In this document: positions 31,914 to 41,241 of the stretch, one piece after another
Numbering within the stretch: the stretch's first letter is position 1
Layout: each line of letters opens with the position of its first letter
NCBI GenBank assembly: GCA_034423115.1
Contig: DAOUJD010000032.1
Coordinates: 18,181 to 82,180 of the forward strand
DNA from: Bin87 sp034423115
Lineage (GTDB): Bacteria > Chloroflexota > Dehalococcoidia > Lucifugimonadales > UBA3495
Length of the DNA: 64,000 nt
Reading direction: 5' to 3'
Position numbers and translations under genes: made by a program
The notes under the pieces: model-generated
The model's input: the letters and a program-made list of their open reading frames with translations, nothing else
What the model was told of the DNA's origin: nothing
Databases searched by the model: none

Positions 31914-33254
31914 TCAGTGCTGGACCAGGCCCTCGTCCATCATGGCGGCGATTGCGCCGTCGAACGCTTCGATGGTGAAGTCGATGTCCGCCTCCGTGTG
32001 GGTGCCGGAGAGTACGCCGCTGGTGCGGGACATCAGGTCCACGCCGCGCACCTGCAACGCCTGCCGCAGGCTGCGCTGGATCTGCGCCGGCTGGTTCTTC
32101 AACCGAGAGGCGTCCAGCCCGTCGATGCTGCGCTCACCGAAGAACAGGTGGAAGGTTGAGGCCTCGCCGTACACCGTAGCGTTGACCTCGCGGCGTTCCA
32201 CGACCTCACGCAGGCCCACTCGCAACCGCTGAGCCATCAGGTCGGCCTGGGCGTTGTATTCGCCGGTGGCGACCAGGCGCAGGGCGGCGTTGCCGGAGGC
32301 TGCCGCGTAGGGGTTCGCGTTGAATGTCCCGCCGTGCAGCACCCGCTCGTAACGGTCATGGTGGCTGTCGCCGGTCTGGTGCATGACGGCCATAAATTCG
32401 TCCCGGCCGCCCACCGCACCACCCGGCAGACCCCCGGTGATGATCTTCGCCATCGTGCAGATGTCGGGATCCGCGCCGAGACGTTCCTGCGCTCCGCCCG
32501 GCGCCCAGCGGAATCCGGTGATAACTTCGTCCAGGATCATTACTACGCCGTGCTCGCGGGTCAGGCGGCGCACGCCGTCCAGGAAACCGTCGGGCAGTGG
32601 CACCGTGCCGTAGGATGCACCGGACGCCTCGGTGATAACGCCGGCGATGTTGTCATCGTTGGCAAGGGCGTTCTCCAGTGCGGTCAGGTCCGTGGGCAAC
32701 ACGATTATTGAATCCAGCGTCCCTTGCGGAATACCGATAGACGCCGGCACGTCGAACGGCGGCAGGTTGCCGGGCATTACGTAGTCGTGCCAGCCGTGGT
32801 AGTGAGATTCCCAGCGGATGATCTTCTCCTTGCCGGTGTAGGCGCGAGCAACGCGCATCGCCAGCATGGTCGCTTCGGCGCCGGAGCCTACGAATCTCAC
32901 CTTGTCCACGCATGGCATCAGGGTGCAGACCCGCTCGCCCCATTCCAGCATCGACTCTGTCGGCGCGCCGAAGTGCGACCCTGAATCTAACGCGCCGGCC
33001 AACGCCGCCACCACTTCGGGATGCGCGTGCCCCAGGAGCAGCGACGCGGACCCCATGCCGTAGTCCACGTACTCGTTGCCGTCGATGTCCCACTTGCGGG
33101 GGCCGCTGCCCCGTGCGATCACAACCGGGAACGGGTCGGATGTGTAGCCGTCGTGGCCGGGGCTGCCCGAAGGGAACCGGGCCTGGTAGTTGGGTTGCAG
33201 TTCCCGCGAACGGGGATTCATGCGAATGTACTGTTCCTGGATGGTTTCAGCCAT
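31914..33254 (-). CDS. Class III PLP-dependent aminotransferase (glutamate-1-semialdehyde aminotransferase-like)
   Basis: 446 residues with AAGGAGCG upstream of the ATG. Motifs: DIDGNEYVDYGMGSASLLLGHAHP, RFVGSGAEATMLAMRVARA for the PLP phosphate, HYHGWHD, VMILDEVITGFRW, and the PLP Lys in MAKIITGGLPGGAVGG. HemL-like members of this group isomerise or transaminate; the actual haem enzyme is normally slightly different, and no haem genes are near. A substrate such as beta- or omega-amino acid is equally possible. Confidence 0.92.
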   Translation of the reverse strand: MAETIQEQYIRMNPRSRELQPNYQARFPSGSPGHDGYTSDPFPVVIARGSGPRKWDIDGNEYVDYGMGSASLLLGHAHPEVVAALAGALDSGSHFGAPTESMLEWGERVCTLMPCVDKVRFVGSGAEATMLAMRVARAYTGKEKIIRWESHYHGWHDYVMPGNLPPFDVPASIGIPQGTLDSIIVLPTDLTALENALANDDNIAGVITEASGASYGTVPLPDGFLDGVRRLTREHGVVMILDEVITGFRWAPGGAQERLGADPDICTMAKIITGGLPGGAVGGRDEFMAVMHQTGDSHHDRYERVLHGGTFNANPYAAASGNAALRLVATGEYNAQADLMAQRLRVGLREVVERREVNATVYGEASTFHLFFGERSIDGLDASRLKNQPAQIQRSLRQALQVRGVDLMSRTSGVLSGTHTEADIDFTIEAFDGAIAAMMDEGLVQH

Positions 33255-33337
33255 GTTGTTCGCTCCTTCGATTAAAGCGTTGGCGGTGAGAGGATCGTCC
33301 TTTCACCGCCATCTTACCACCTGCGCTGCTTGTAGGT

Positions 33338-34069
33338 TTAGTTGAGTTCGCGTCCCAATTCCGCCTCTAACTGGCGCACTCGCTCCAATGCAGAATCCCG
33401 CTGAGCAAGCGCCGCGTCGCGCTCGGCTTTGGCTTCGGTGAGGTCTGGCATGTAATCGCCCGTTGTAGGATCCCAAAATCGCAATGCACCCAAAACCCAG
33501 CGGAGTTCCACGCCCAATACCGCGCTGTACCCACGGATTGATCCGTCCTCGGCTGTGTCCACCGGAATCGGCTGGTATGATCCGTCGGGCAGCAGGCGGT
33601 CGCCGGCCAACGCCGCGTCGTGGAATCGGCCTCCCGTATGGTCGAACCGCCAGTATTCCGCCACGCCGTAACCCGCGTAAATCTCACGCTTTTCGGTGTA
33701 GTCGCGCCGGCCAGTGGATCCGGACGCGACCTCCAGCACAAAGTCAGGCGGCTTGCCCAGTTCGCTGATGGTGTAGCCGTTGGATGCCACGATGTCCGCT
33801 GCGGACGCCGGCATACCGAAGGCGACCAACAGGCCGGGGTAGGGCGATCCCCGAACATTGCCGGCGTCCCGGCACAGGTAACAATTTCCCATCACCACCA
33901 CATCCGACCGGCCGGCAAAATAGTCTTTTAGTATTTCGTGCGCCCGGAATATATCCGGCATTTGGGCTGCCATGTCGGGAATTCGGGGTGGGTCAGGGAG
34001 TTGGGTAAGGCGGATGCCGGACCCGCCCGACGGGGACCCTTGGCCTATTTTGGCGGAGGTCGTCATCAT
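33338..34069 (-). CDS. Uma2-family endonuclease-fold protein
   Basis: 243 residues. Core features: ADIVASNGYTISELGKPPDFVLEVASGSTGRRDYTEKREIYAGYGVAEYWRFD, then DGSIRGYSAVLGVELRWV, and a short coiled-coil tail (RDAALAQRDSALERVRQLEAEL). About the same layout as the two copies near 9-11 kb. The PD-(D/E)xK residues are intact. Function of the family is unsettled. Isolated between the aminotransferase and the double esterase. Confidence 0.9.
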   Translation of the reverse strand: MMTTSAKIGQGSPSGGSGIRLTQLPDPPRIPDMAAQMPDIFRAHEILKDYFAGRSDVVVMGNCYLCRDAGNVRGSPYPGLLVAFGMPASAADIVASNGYTISELGKPPDFVLEVASGSTGRRDYTEKREIYAGYGVAEYWRFDHTGGRFHDAALAGDRLLPDGSYQPIPVDTAEDGSIRGYSAVLGVELRWVLGALRFWDPTTGDYMPDLTEAKAERDAALAQRDSALERVRQLEAELGRELN

Positions 34070-34128
34070 AGGCCTCGCGGCTCGAACCGTTGTCGTAGCG
34101 TGTATGACCCCATCGTGGCATTACAGTA

Positions 34129-34150
34129 AGGGCGAATAATCATTCGCCCT
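34129..34150. repeat. Intergenic palindrome AGGGCGAAT / ATTCGCCCT
   Basis: A 9-bp perfect stem with a 4-nt loop (AATC), between the Uma2 gene and the double esterase. It shares its core with the hairpin at 9031-9059. Confidence 0.8.
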
Positions 34151-34174
34151 GACTCACCATGTCAAATCGCTGGA

Positions 34175-36139
34175 TCAGTTGTCCGCCGCTTCGACCGCCT
34201 CCGGTTGCTCTAACACCGCGCCGAACGCCTCACGCAGGCTGGCGCAGGAAGCATCGATGGCTTGCCGTCCCTTGTCGATCACGTGGGGCAACCCGAAGAA
34301 CCCGTGGATCACGCCATCGTAGCGGATCAGGCTGGTGGCAACGCCGGCCTCTTCCAAAGCAGCCGCGTAGACTTCGCCTTCGTCCCGCAGTGGGTCGAAC
34401 TCGGCGGTGATCACCAGCGCCGGCGGCAGGTCATTGGACAGCCGAGCCCGCAGCGGCGACGCGAAAATGTTGTAGCCCGAGAGGTCGGTGTTGTCGACAT
34501 AATGGTTCCAGAACCAGCGCATGCTGGCGGTCTCCAGGAACATGCCCTGTGCGTTCACGGAGTAGGAGCGGGTATCGTAGGCGTAGTCCACGGCCGGATA
34601 CACCAGCAACTGGAAAGCGAGGTGATGCGGGAAATCGTCCTGCGCCAGCGACACCGCAGCGGCCAGGTTTCCGCCTGCGCTGTCCCCGCCCACCGCGATG
34701 GCGTCGGGCCGCCCGCCCAGCGCCTCTGCGTTGGCCATCGCCCACATGGTCGCCGTCAAGCAGTCCTCAAATGGGGTGGGGAATTTGTACTCTGGAGCCA
34801 GCCGATAGTCCACAGAAACCACCACGCAGTTCGCGCCCACGCACAACTCCCGAGCCGTGGCGTCCGCGGTCTCTACGTTGCCGATGACCCAACCGCCGCC
34901 GTGATACCACACCAGGGCGCCCCACGGACCGGCCGTTGTCGGCGTATAGATGCGTATAGGCACCTCGCCCGGCTCCTTGCCGTGAACATTCATGATGATG
35001 CGGTCTTCCACGCTGCCCACGGCGGGACCCTCAGGACGGGGCCGGTTGTTCATTACCGCGCGGCACTCGGCCACATCCATGTCCTGGAACGGCTTGATTC
35101 CCAACTCGTCGAACACCTCCAAGACGTGCGCCGCCTGCGGATCAAGCAATTTGCGCATCGCCGTCGGGTCGCCCTCATGTTGGTGGAAATACTCCTCCGT
35201 CATGTCGTCCACTGCGCCCCGCAGGAACTCGCAGGCGTCATCCATGGCGTCCCGGGCCGTGTCCATCACGCCGGCCATGCTGAAGAACCCGTGGATCATG
35301 CCGTCGTAGCGGTTCGTCGTGGCCGGCACGCCGTACTCTGTCAATAGACGGCCATACGCCTCGCCCTCGTCCCGCAGCGGGTCGTACTCGGCGGTGATCA
35401 CCATGGCCTGCGCCAGGCTTTCCATGCCCTCGAAATCGGGGGGCAACTTCATCGGCGCGCACTGCGGATCGTTCGCTTGCGATGGGTCGGCCAGGAAGTG
35501 CTCCCAGTACCAGATCATGCCGTCGCGTTCCAGCCCGAAACCGGTGCCGTTGTCCGTATAGGAGCCAGTGTCGAACTTGGCATCTGTTACGGGATAAACC
35601 AGCAACTGGTGGCTCACCCGAACGTCCCCGGTCTCAGCGGCGCGGATGCTCACCGCGGCGGCAAGGTTCCCGCCCGCGCTGTCGCCGCCCACTGAAACCA
35701 CGCCGCGAATGCCGCCCAGCTCCTCGGCATGGTCGCTGGCCCAGAGGGTCGCCGCGTAGCAGTCATCCAACGGTTCCGGATACTTGGCCTCCGGCGACAA
35801 CCGGTAGTCCACCGAAACCACGATGTTGCGCGATCCGAGGCACAGGTGCCGAGACGTGCCATCCGCAGATTCAAGGTCGCCGACGACCCAACCGCCACCG
35901 TGGTACCACACCAGGATGGGGAACGGCCCGTCGCCCTCCGGCGTGTAGATTCGCACCGGCACGTCGCCAGCCGGCCCGGGAACCATGCGGTTCTCGACCT
36001 TGCCTACATCGGGGCCAGGCCCGCGCGGGCGCTTGGCCGCGTTGGCTCGCGCCTCGGCCGGCGAAACCGTATGGTTAGGCGGCAGACCCAGCGCGCGGGT
36101 TGCCTCAATCACTTCTTGAGCTTGCGGGTGCAGTGGCAT
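34175..36139 (-). CDS. Double-domain HSL-family esterase (tandem fusion)
   Basis: 654 residues with two full hormone-sensitive-lipase-type alpha/beta hydrolases, about 1-310 and 320-645. Each has its oxyanion motif HGGGW (with WVVG or WVIG), nucleophile GDSAGGNLAAA, acid residue in EYDPLRDEG or EFDPLRDEG, and base in IHGFF. Both catalytic triads therefore look complete. The second domain lacks any signal peptide and there is no linker stop. HSL esterases are usually about 310 residues, so the fusion doubles the family length. GGAGG precedes the ATG. Short-chain esters are the likely substrates. Confidence 0.93.
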   Translation of the reverse strand: MPLHPQAQEVIEATRALGLPPNHTVSPAEARANAAKRPRGPGPDVGKVENRMVPGPAGDVPVRIYTPEGDGPFPILVWYHGGGWVVGDLESADGTSRHLCLGSRNIVVSVDYRLSPEAKYPEPLDDCYAATLWASDHAEELGGIRGVVSVGGDSAGGNLAAAVSIRAAETGDVRVSHQLLVYPVTDAKFDTGSYTDNGTGFGLERDGMIWYWEHFLADPSQANDPQCAPMKLPPDFEGMESLAQAMVITAEYDPLRDEGEAYGRLLTEYGVPATTNRYDGMIHGFFSMAGVMDTARDAMDDACEFLRGAVDDMTEEYFHQHEGDPTAMRKLLDPQAAHVLEVFDELGIKPFQDMDVAECRAVMNNRPRPEGPAVGSVEDRIIMNVHGKEPGEVPIRIYTPTTAGPWGALVWYHGGGWVIGNVETADATARELCVGANCVVVSVDYRLAPEYKFPTPFEDCLTATMWAMANAEALGGRPDAIAVGGDSAGGNLAAAVSLAQDDFPHHLAFQLLVYPAVDYAYDTRSYSVNAQGMFLETASMRWFWNHYVDNTDLSGYNIFASPLRARLSNDLPPALVITAEFDPLRDEGEVYAAALEEAGVATSLIRYDGVIHGFFGLPHVIDKGRQAIDASCASLREAFGAVLEQPEAVEAADN

Positions 36140-36239
36140 GTAGGGCCTCCACTATCCTCGTGTGTCGTGATGCAAAACTGGCCGCCGGAGCCTCGGTGTG
36201 AGGGTTTCCGGCGGCCAATGTCGTCGATGATGTACCGTC

Positions 36240-37412
36240 CTAGGCGTTGCGGCCCGCGTAGTCCTCTCGGGCCCGATCCAACGCCCGCGTGCGGCCTGCC
36301 TGCAGCGTTTCGTGCCGCTCGTAGGCCCACTGGTTGGACGCGATGGCAGCCTCCGCCGAGCCTTGGAAGTGCGGCATGACGTGACGAGCCATCAACTCGT
36401 AACTGTGCAGCATGTGCTCGCGTGCCGCCCAGTCCACCGTCTGCACCATGAAGGCGCCGAAGCCGCCGCTCATTTCCTCCAGCCGTTTGATGCCCTCGAT
36501 GCAGTCGTCCGGAGTGCCGATGATCCACGCGCCGCGCTCGGCCAACACGTCAATGATCTTTTCCGGCGGACCATCCACCACCTGCGGGCGACCCATGGTG
36601 TGCTCGAAGTATTCCCGCTGGTAGCGACCCGCGCCGATGCGAGCCTGCTCGAAAGCTTCCTTGCGCGTGTCTGCCAGGTGAACGGGCAGCACCAACCGCC
36701 ACTCAAAGCGATCGACCGTCTGGTTGTGTTCTGCCGCCGATTCCTCGCAGATATCCCAAAGCTCGTGCAGGGCTGCGCCCTGGGGCACCTTCGGGTCGCG
36801 CGGCGTGGTGATGGTCAGTACCGACGCGCCGTGCTTGCCCGCAAGGGCCACGCCCGACGGAGTCTGCACAGACGCCACCGAAATGGGCATGTGCGGACTC
36901 TGGTACGGACGCAACTGCAGCATCGCCTCGTTCAGTTCGAACCAGTCGCTCTTATGGGTGATGGGTTCCTTTTCCTTGAACAGGCGCATGATGACGCCCA
37001 GGGATTCGTCCATCCGGATGCGCTGCTTGGTAGGGTCGATGCCCATCATATAGGCGTCGCCCGGCAACGCCCCCGGCCCAACGCCCAGCATCACGCGACC
37101 ACGCGTCATGTGGTCGAGTTGGGTCATCCAGTTGGCCACCATGAACGGATGGTGGTACGGCAGGCTTACGACGCCGGTGCCCAGCTTGATGTGCTTGGTG
37201 CGGTCCGCTGCCACACCGATGAAGATCTCCGGAGACGAGATGATTTCCCAGCCCGCGCTGTGGTGCTCGCCGATCCATGCCTCATCAAAGCCCAGGTAGT
37301 CCAGCCACTGCACCAGTTCCAGGTCCCGCTCCAGGGCCAGCGTTGGGTTCTCGCCGGCTCGGTGGAACGGCCCCATAAAGATGCCAAACTTCATACGATC
37401 GGGTAATGCCAT
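36240..37412 (-). CDS. LLM-class flavin-dependent oxidoreductase
   Basis: 390 residues. MKFGIFMGPFHRAGENP, then DEAWIGEHH, KLGTGVVSLPYHHPFMVANWMTQLDHMTRGRVMLGVGPGAL and WIIGTPDDCIEGI follow the luciferase-like monooxygenase TIM barrel, near limonene-hydroxylase-type members. It uses reduced FMN (or F420 in some relatives) to oxidise a hydrophobic substrate; no flavin reductase is next to it. GAGGAGGA precedes the ATG. Confidence 0.93.
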   Translation of the reverse strand: MALPDRMKFGIFMGPFHRAGENPTLALERDLELVQWLDYLGFDEAWIGEHHSAGWEIISSPEIFIGVAADRTKHIKLGTGVVSLPYHHPFMVANWMTQLDHMTRGRVMLGVGPGALPGDAYMMGIDPTKQRIRMDESLGVIMRLFKEKEPITHKSDWFELNEAMLQLRPYQSPHMPISVASVQTPSGVALAGKHGASVLTITTPRDPKVPQGAALHELWDICEESAAEHNQTVDRFEWRLVLPVHLADTRKEAFEQARIGAGRYQREYFEHTMGRPQVVDGPPEKIIDVLAERGAWIIGTPDDCIEGIKRLEEMSGGFGAFMVQTVDWAAREHMLHSYELMARHVMPHFQGSAEAAIASNQWAYERHETLQAGRTRALDRAREDYAGRNA

Positions 37413-37592
37413 CGGGAAATCCTCCTCGTGGTCCGCCTCGGGCGGATTAACGCCGCCGGGTTAGACACCAATCGCAACGGCTGCCGTCGCATGAACGTGT
37501 CCACCGCCAAACGGTCGCGGGTGAACATAGATAGCCGCATTATATGGGCCATCCCCAACTGCGGCAAGCGGACCTGACTTGATGTCGATCCA

Positions 37593-37696
37593 CCGAGCGA
37601 CGCTAGAGAAACGCCGTCCTCGGCTCGCCTGCTTGAGGCCAGCGAGGACGGCTAAAGTCCATGCGGCGCAAAGGTGTATTAGCCAGCGTCGCTCGG
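37593..37696. repeat. Nested inverted repeats between LLM and coiled-coil genes
   Basis: Outer arms CCGAGCGACGCT (37593-37604) and AGCGTCGCTCGG (37685-37696), inner arms GCCGTCCTCG (37613-37622) and CGAGGACGGC (37653-37662), all perfect. The outer right arm lies in the last codons of the coiled-coil gene. The inner stem, read on the minus strand, is followed by GTTTCTCT and could terminate transcription. The rest of 37413-37678 shows nothing else. Confidence 0.7.
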
Positions 37697-37972
37697 TCGG
37701 GTATCTCGCTCGTCGCCGCTAGATACTTCCAACCGCTCGATGAGCGATTCCGTTATCGCTTCATAACGCTCGATCAACCGGTCCATGCGTTCCCGATGTT
37801 GCCGGTGTCGCTCTGCTTGCTCTTGGTAGATTTCCGCCAGTTGTTCGTAGCGCAATGTCAACTGGCAGTAGCGTTCCGTAGCTGCTTTGGCCGATGCAGT
37901 CCGCTTTCGTTGTTCATCAAGTCTGCTGTCTTTGAGCAACCATGCCACCGCATTAGCAAGGATCTCCACCAC
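37679..37972 (-). CDS. Small coiled-coil protein
   Basis: 97 residues from a GTG that overlaps nothing but follows the epimerase stop by 1 bp, with GGGAG just upstream. After a short hydrophobic start (VEILANAVAWLL) it is a continuous charged helix with Arg, Glu and Gln, for example YEQLAEIYQEQAERHRQHRERMDRLIERYEAI. No family recognised. The tight spacing says it is co-translated with the epimerase gene. Confidence 0.6.
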   Translation of the reverse strand: MVEILANAVAWLLKDSRLDEQRKRTASAKAATERYCQLTLRYEQLAEIYQEQAERHRQHRERMDRLIERYEAITESLIERLEVSSGDERDTRPSDAG

Positions 37973-37973
37973 A

Positions 37974-38912
37974 TCAACTCCCCACCAGTGGCAACCCCTC
38001 GTCGGCTCGCACCTCGTTGATAATCTCCAGCACGCGCTGCGACAGCGGCGCGTAGGTAAGCTCGAACTCCGACAGCAGCCGGCTGTTGTCCACCAGGTAG
38101 TTGCCGGAGTGTTCGCGCCCGCCCGGATTATCGAAACTGATCTGAGCGTCGGGCAGGTATCCGCGGACCATCTCTGCCAGATCGCCCAGGCTGATCGGCG
38201 TGCCGCCCGAGTTGTACACCTGGTGCTCGCTGCGGTCCACCAGCGTGACCCGCACGAACGCCTCGGCGATGTCCTCTACGTGGATGGGCAGCCGCATCAT
38301 GTCCTGGTAAGGGAAACTCACCGGTTCGCCACGGGACGGCAAGGTGACGCAACGCACGTGGTCCGTCGAGCCGCGCACCTTGTCGGGCCCGGTAACATTG
38401 GCCGGCCGGATCCCCGTGATGCTCATGCCATAGTTCTCGATGAACATCTTGGCCTGGAACTCGTTGAAGATCTTGTGCGTCGCATACTGACTGTCGCCAA
38501 AGGTTCCCTCGTCCTCGTTGATCTCGCGGTCGCCGAAGTTGGACTGTTGCCCGCTCACAGCCACCGAACTGGCGTACGTGATGCGGTTGACGCCCAGCAG
38601 TCTCCCTGCCTCGAAGCAGTTGTCCATCCCCAGGATGTTCAACCGCATCTGGTGGTGCGGGTTGCCTTCGCCGCCACCCAGCAGGTAGGCCAGGTTAATC
38701 ATGCGGTCGGGTTGCGAGTCCACGATGGCCTTGGCCACCTGCTCAAACTCCGTGATGTCGACTCGTGCGGTGCGTATTGCATCCGCCTCCACTCCCGGGA
38801 TGTCCGGTATCGGATTGATGTCTGTCGCATAGACATCCTCGCCCCGTTCCACCAACTTCCTAATTACGCGCGGCCCGATGAATCCCGCGCCGCCAAGTAC
38901 TAGAACCGTCAT
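37974..38912 (-). CDS. NAD-dependent epimerase/dehydratase (extended SDR)
   Basis: 312 residues from ATG 38910-38912, chosen because AGGAGAGGT precedes it and MTVLVLGGAGFIG begins the fold. Motifs: GGAGFIG cofactor loop, SSVAVSG with the catalytic Ser, and a Tyr-Lys pair in QYATHKIFNEF. The end half (IRPANVTGP, HVEDIAEAFV) is like nucleotide-sugar epimerases. No sugar-nucleotide genes are adjacent, so the substrate may be a different hydroxylated compound. Confidence 0.93.
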   Translation of the reverse strand: MTVLVLGGAGFIGPRVIRKLVERGEDVYATDINPIPDIPGVEADAIRTARVDITEFEQVAKAIVDSQPDRMINLAYLLGGGEGNPHHQMRLNILGMDNCFEAGRLLGVNRITYASSVAVSGQQSNFGDREINEDEGTFGDSQYATHKIFNEFQAKMFIENYGMSITGIRPANVTGPDKVRGSTDHVRCVTLPSRGEPVSFPYQDMMRLPIHVEDIAEAFVRVTLVDRSEHQVYNSGGTPISLGDLAEMVRGYLPDAQISFDNPGGREHSGNYLVDNSRLLSEFELTYAPLSQRVLEIINEVRADEGLPLVGS

Positions 38913-39013
38913 AATCGCACCTCTCCTACATGTCCATTTCGTGTGCGGATACTCCACGCGACGAGACGAATCACGTCTGCATCCCGTTCATCCTGTGTAT
39001 CCGTGTACAGTTG

Positions 39014-39850
39014 TCACCCGCGCACCGCGACGAAGAACAGCCGCCGGAACGGATACAGCGTAACCCCATCCGTCCGTTTGGGATACGCCCCGTTCAGCCG
39101 CCGCCGGTATTCCTCCAGGTAAATCTCACGCTCACCGTCTTCGAGCCCGTTCAAGATGGGCCGCAATCCCGTCCCGGTAACCCACTCCAGGACCGCGTCG
39201 TCTCCCGCCAGCACGTGCTGGTACTCCGTCGTCCAAACGTCCAGATGCGCCGCCTGTGGAGCCAGCAGGTCGTAGTAGAAGTCGGGATCCTGCACCCAGC
39301 GGTTTGCCACCGCCGTCCGCAGTTCCTCCGACCCGAGCGCGCGGCCACCCGGTCCGCCGTCCGCCAATGCCTCACGCATGAGGTGATGCGACCGCATGTC
39401 CCAACTCAACGGGACTTGCACTGCCAGGCACGCGCCGGACGGCAGCATCCCCCATAATCGGGGAACCAACTCAGAATGGTCGGGCACCCACTGCAAAACG
39501 GCGTTGGAATAAAATATCGACGGTGTGGCATCGGGTTGCCAGTCGGCCAGGTCTCCAGTTTGCCAGCGAACCTTGCCAACCTTCCCATCAAAATCAGCCG
39601 CAGCCCGCTCCAGCATCTCGGGCGAGTTGTCCATCCCGACCAGGTCGGCATCTGGCCACCGGTCCGACAGCAACCGCGTAACGTTGCCGCTGCCGCAGCC
39701 CAGGTCGTAGATGACCTGCGGATTTTCCAGGGGTATGCGCCCCATCAGATCCAATGCCGGTCGCAACCGGTGGTCGGCAAATTTGAGATACTGTCCCGGA
39801 TTCCAGGATTCTCCCGCCAGATCCCGCTGGTGTGGCGTCGCCTGCGTCAT
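39014..39850 (-). CDS. Class I SAM-dependent methyltransferase (trans-aconitate methyltransferase-like)
   Basis: 278 residues. WNPGQYLKFADHRLRPALDLMGRI and VIYDLGCGSGNVTRLL give the Tam-type start and the SAM-binding loop; IFYSNAVLQWVPDH is motif IV. The C-terminal part (WTTEYQHVLAGDDAVLEWVTGTGLRP and YPFRRLFFVA) closely follows Tam, which methylates trans-aconitate. The match extends over the whole length, so trans-aconitate 2-methyltransferase is plausible. Isolated gene. Confidence 0.9.
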   Translation of the reverse strand: MTQATPHQRDLAGESWNPGQYLKFADHRLRPALDLMGRIPLENPQVIYDLGCGSGNVTRLLSDRWPDADLVGMDNSPEMLERAAADFDGKVGKVRWQTGDLADWQPDATPSIFYSNAVLQWVPDHSELVPRLWGMLPSGACLAVQVPLSWDMRSHHLMREALADGGPGGRALGSEELRTAVANRWVQDPDFYYDLLAPQAAHLDVWTTEYQHVLAGDDAVLEWVTGTGLRPILNGLEDGEREIYLEEYRRRLNGAYPKRTDGVTLYPFRRLFFVAVRG

Positions 39851-40002
39851 GCAAATAGCCCCTATCGTCGGCGTATTCGTTGCTCAACCGCAACGTGGCC
39901 GAGTATAGGCGCCGCAAAATCCGAGCGTCAACCGAGTCGCCGGCGAATAGATATCCGTACAATCAACTGTCGGGTCTGGGTTCGCCGCGGGAGAGTTCGC
40001 GA

Positions 40003-41241
40003 TCAACGTGCGCTGTGCGCCGGCGGCATTGCAATAGTTGTGACCTTGCGGTCGTTCACAATCACGCGGTAGGTTTCGCCTGCCTCCAGTTCCGCATTGA
40101 GGGGGAGGATTGTGTCCATCTCCACCACCTGCTCGTCGCATGGTATGGCCCAGGGAGTATCCGGTGGTTGCATCAGCGTGACGCGCGCGATGATGTCGGC
40201 GCCATCCACTGCGACCTCCTCGGCGCCGGGCCTTGAGCATCCATCAATGGTTGATCGGTTGTAAAGGATCCGCAAATATTGGTCTGGGCCGGAACGCAGC
40301 AGTTCGGCTCCATTGACGTGTACCGGAACCTCCACCCAGGTCCTCCAGTCTCCGCCTCCGACCATTTCGGGCGGCGGTTGCACCAGCACCAACACCATGT
40401 CAACCCGGCTCGGCTTGCCGCGGGTGATCACCTCATAAGCCGTGTCATTGATGAAAGCCAGGCGACCGTCGGACCCGATGATCCTGGCCTGTATGGCATA
40501 TCTGTTGCGAGGATCAATGCTGTCGCGGTCGTAATTGATCGTGAAGTCGATGGGAACCTGCCCCGGATTGGGAATGACTTGGCTGGAGATGGGTATGGAA
40601 TCCGCGTCAGCATAGGAAACGTCCCGCAACTCCAGGATCAGCCTGGCGCCGCGCGACAGGGTAATCCGCTCCTGGTAGGTAACGGTGCCTTTCACTGATG
40701 AGCCGCGGGTGGCCCCCGACGCCTCTTTGGTCTCCTCTATATCATCGGGCTCAAGTAGGCCGGCGACGCCCACCACTTCGGGCGGCGGTTCCACCAACTT
40801 CAACACCATGTCCACCCGGCTGGGTTTGCCCCGGGTGATGACCTCATGGGCTGTATCGTTGATGAAAGCCAGCCGGTCTGGAGGCTCGATTATCCGGGCG
40901 GTGATCGAATACCGGTTCCTGGGATCGATGCTGTCTCGGTCGTATTCAACCTTGAACTTGATCGGTCCCTGGCCCGGATCCCGGACGGTCTGCCTTGCGA
41001 TCAATATCGATGGCGCATCCGCCAGCGATACATCCTGCAACTCCACGACCAGCCTGGCGTCCGGCGACAGGGCGATCCGTTCCCGGTAGGCAACGGTTCC
41101 CTCCACCGATGCGCTGCCATTATTCTGGAAGGGTGCCTTCACCGCCTCAAGTGGCTCGAATTCTCCTCCGCAGGCGACAATAACCACCAGGGTAAGGGCG
41201 CAAAGCGCGTCGAGCAGCACGTATTTGGTGTTGGCGGACAT
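40003..41241 (-). CDS. Lipoprotein with tandem YbaY-like domains
   Basis: 412 residues from ATG 41239-41241; the longer frame lacks a signal. The signal peptide ends in TLVVIVAC with a lipobox Cys. Two YbaY-like repeats follow (about 40-140 and 160-265), each with GTVxYxERIxLS, LQDVS or LRDVS and the pair YDRDSIDPRNRY, AFINDTA, TRGKPSRVDMVL. A third domain has WRTWVEVPVHVNG and a METRVIV-like end with EAGETYRVIVND, possibly META-like. Probably a cell-surface beta-sandwich protein. It is downstream of the ABC transporter region. Confidence 0.8.
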   Translation of the reverse strand: MSANTKYVLLDALCALTLVVIVACGGEFEPLEAVKAPFQNNGSASVEGTVAYRERIALSPDARLVVELQDVSLADAPSILIARQTVRDPGQGPIKFKVEYDRDSIDPRNRYSITARIIEPPDRLAFINDTAHEVITRGKPSRVDMVLKLVEPPPEVVGVAGLLEPDDIEETKEASGATRGSSVKGTVTYQERITLSRGARLILELRDVSYADADSIPISSQVIPNPGQVPIDFTINYDRDSIDPRNRYAIQARIIGSDGRLAFINDTAYEVITRGKPSRVDMVLVLVQPPPEMVGGGDWRTWVEVPVHVNGAELLRSGPDQYLRILYNRSTIDGCSRPGAEEVAVDGADIIARVTLMQPPDTPWAIPCDEQVVEMDTILPLNAELEAGETYRVIVNDRKVTTIAMPPAHSAR

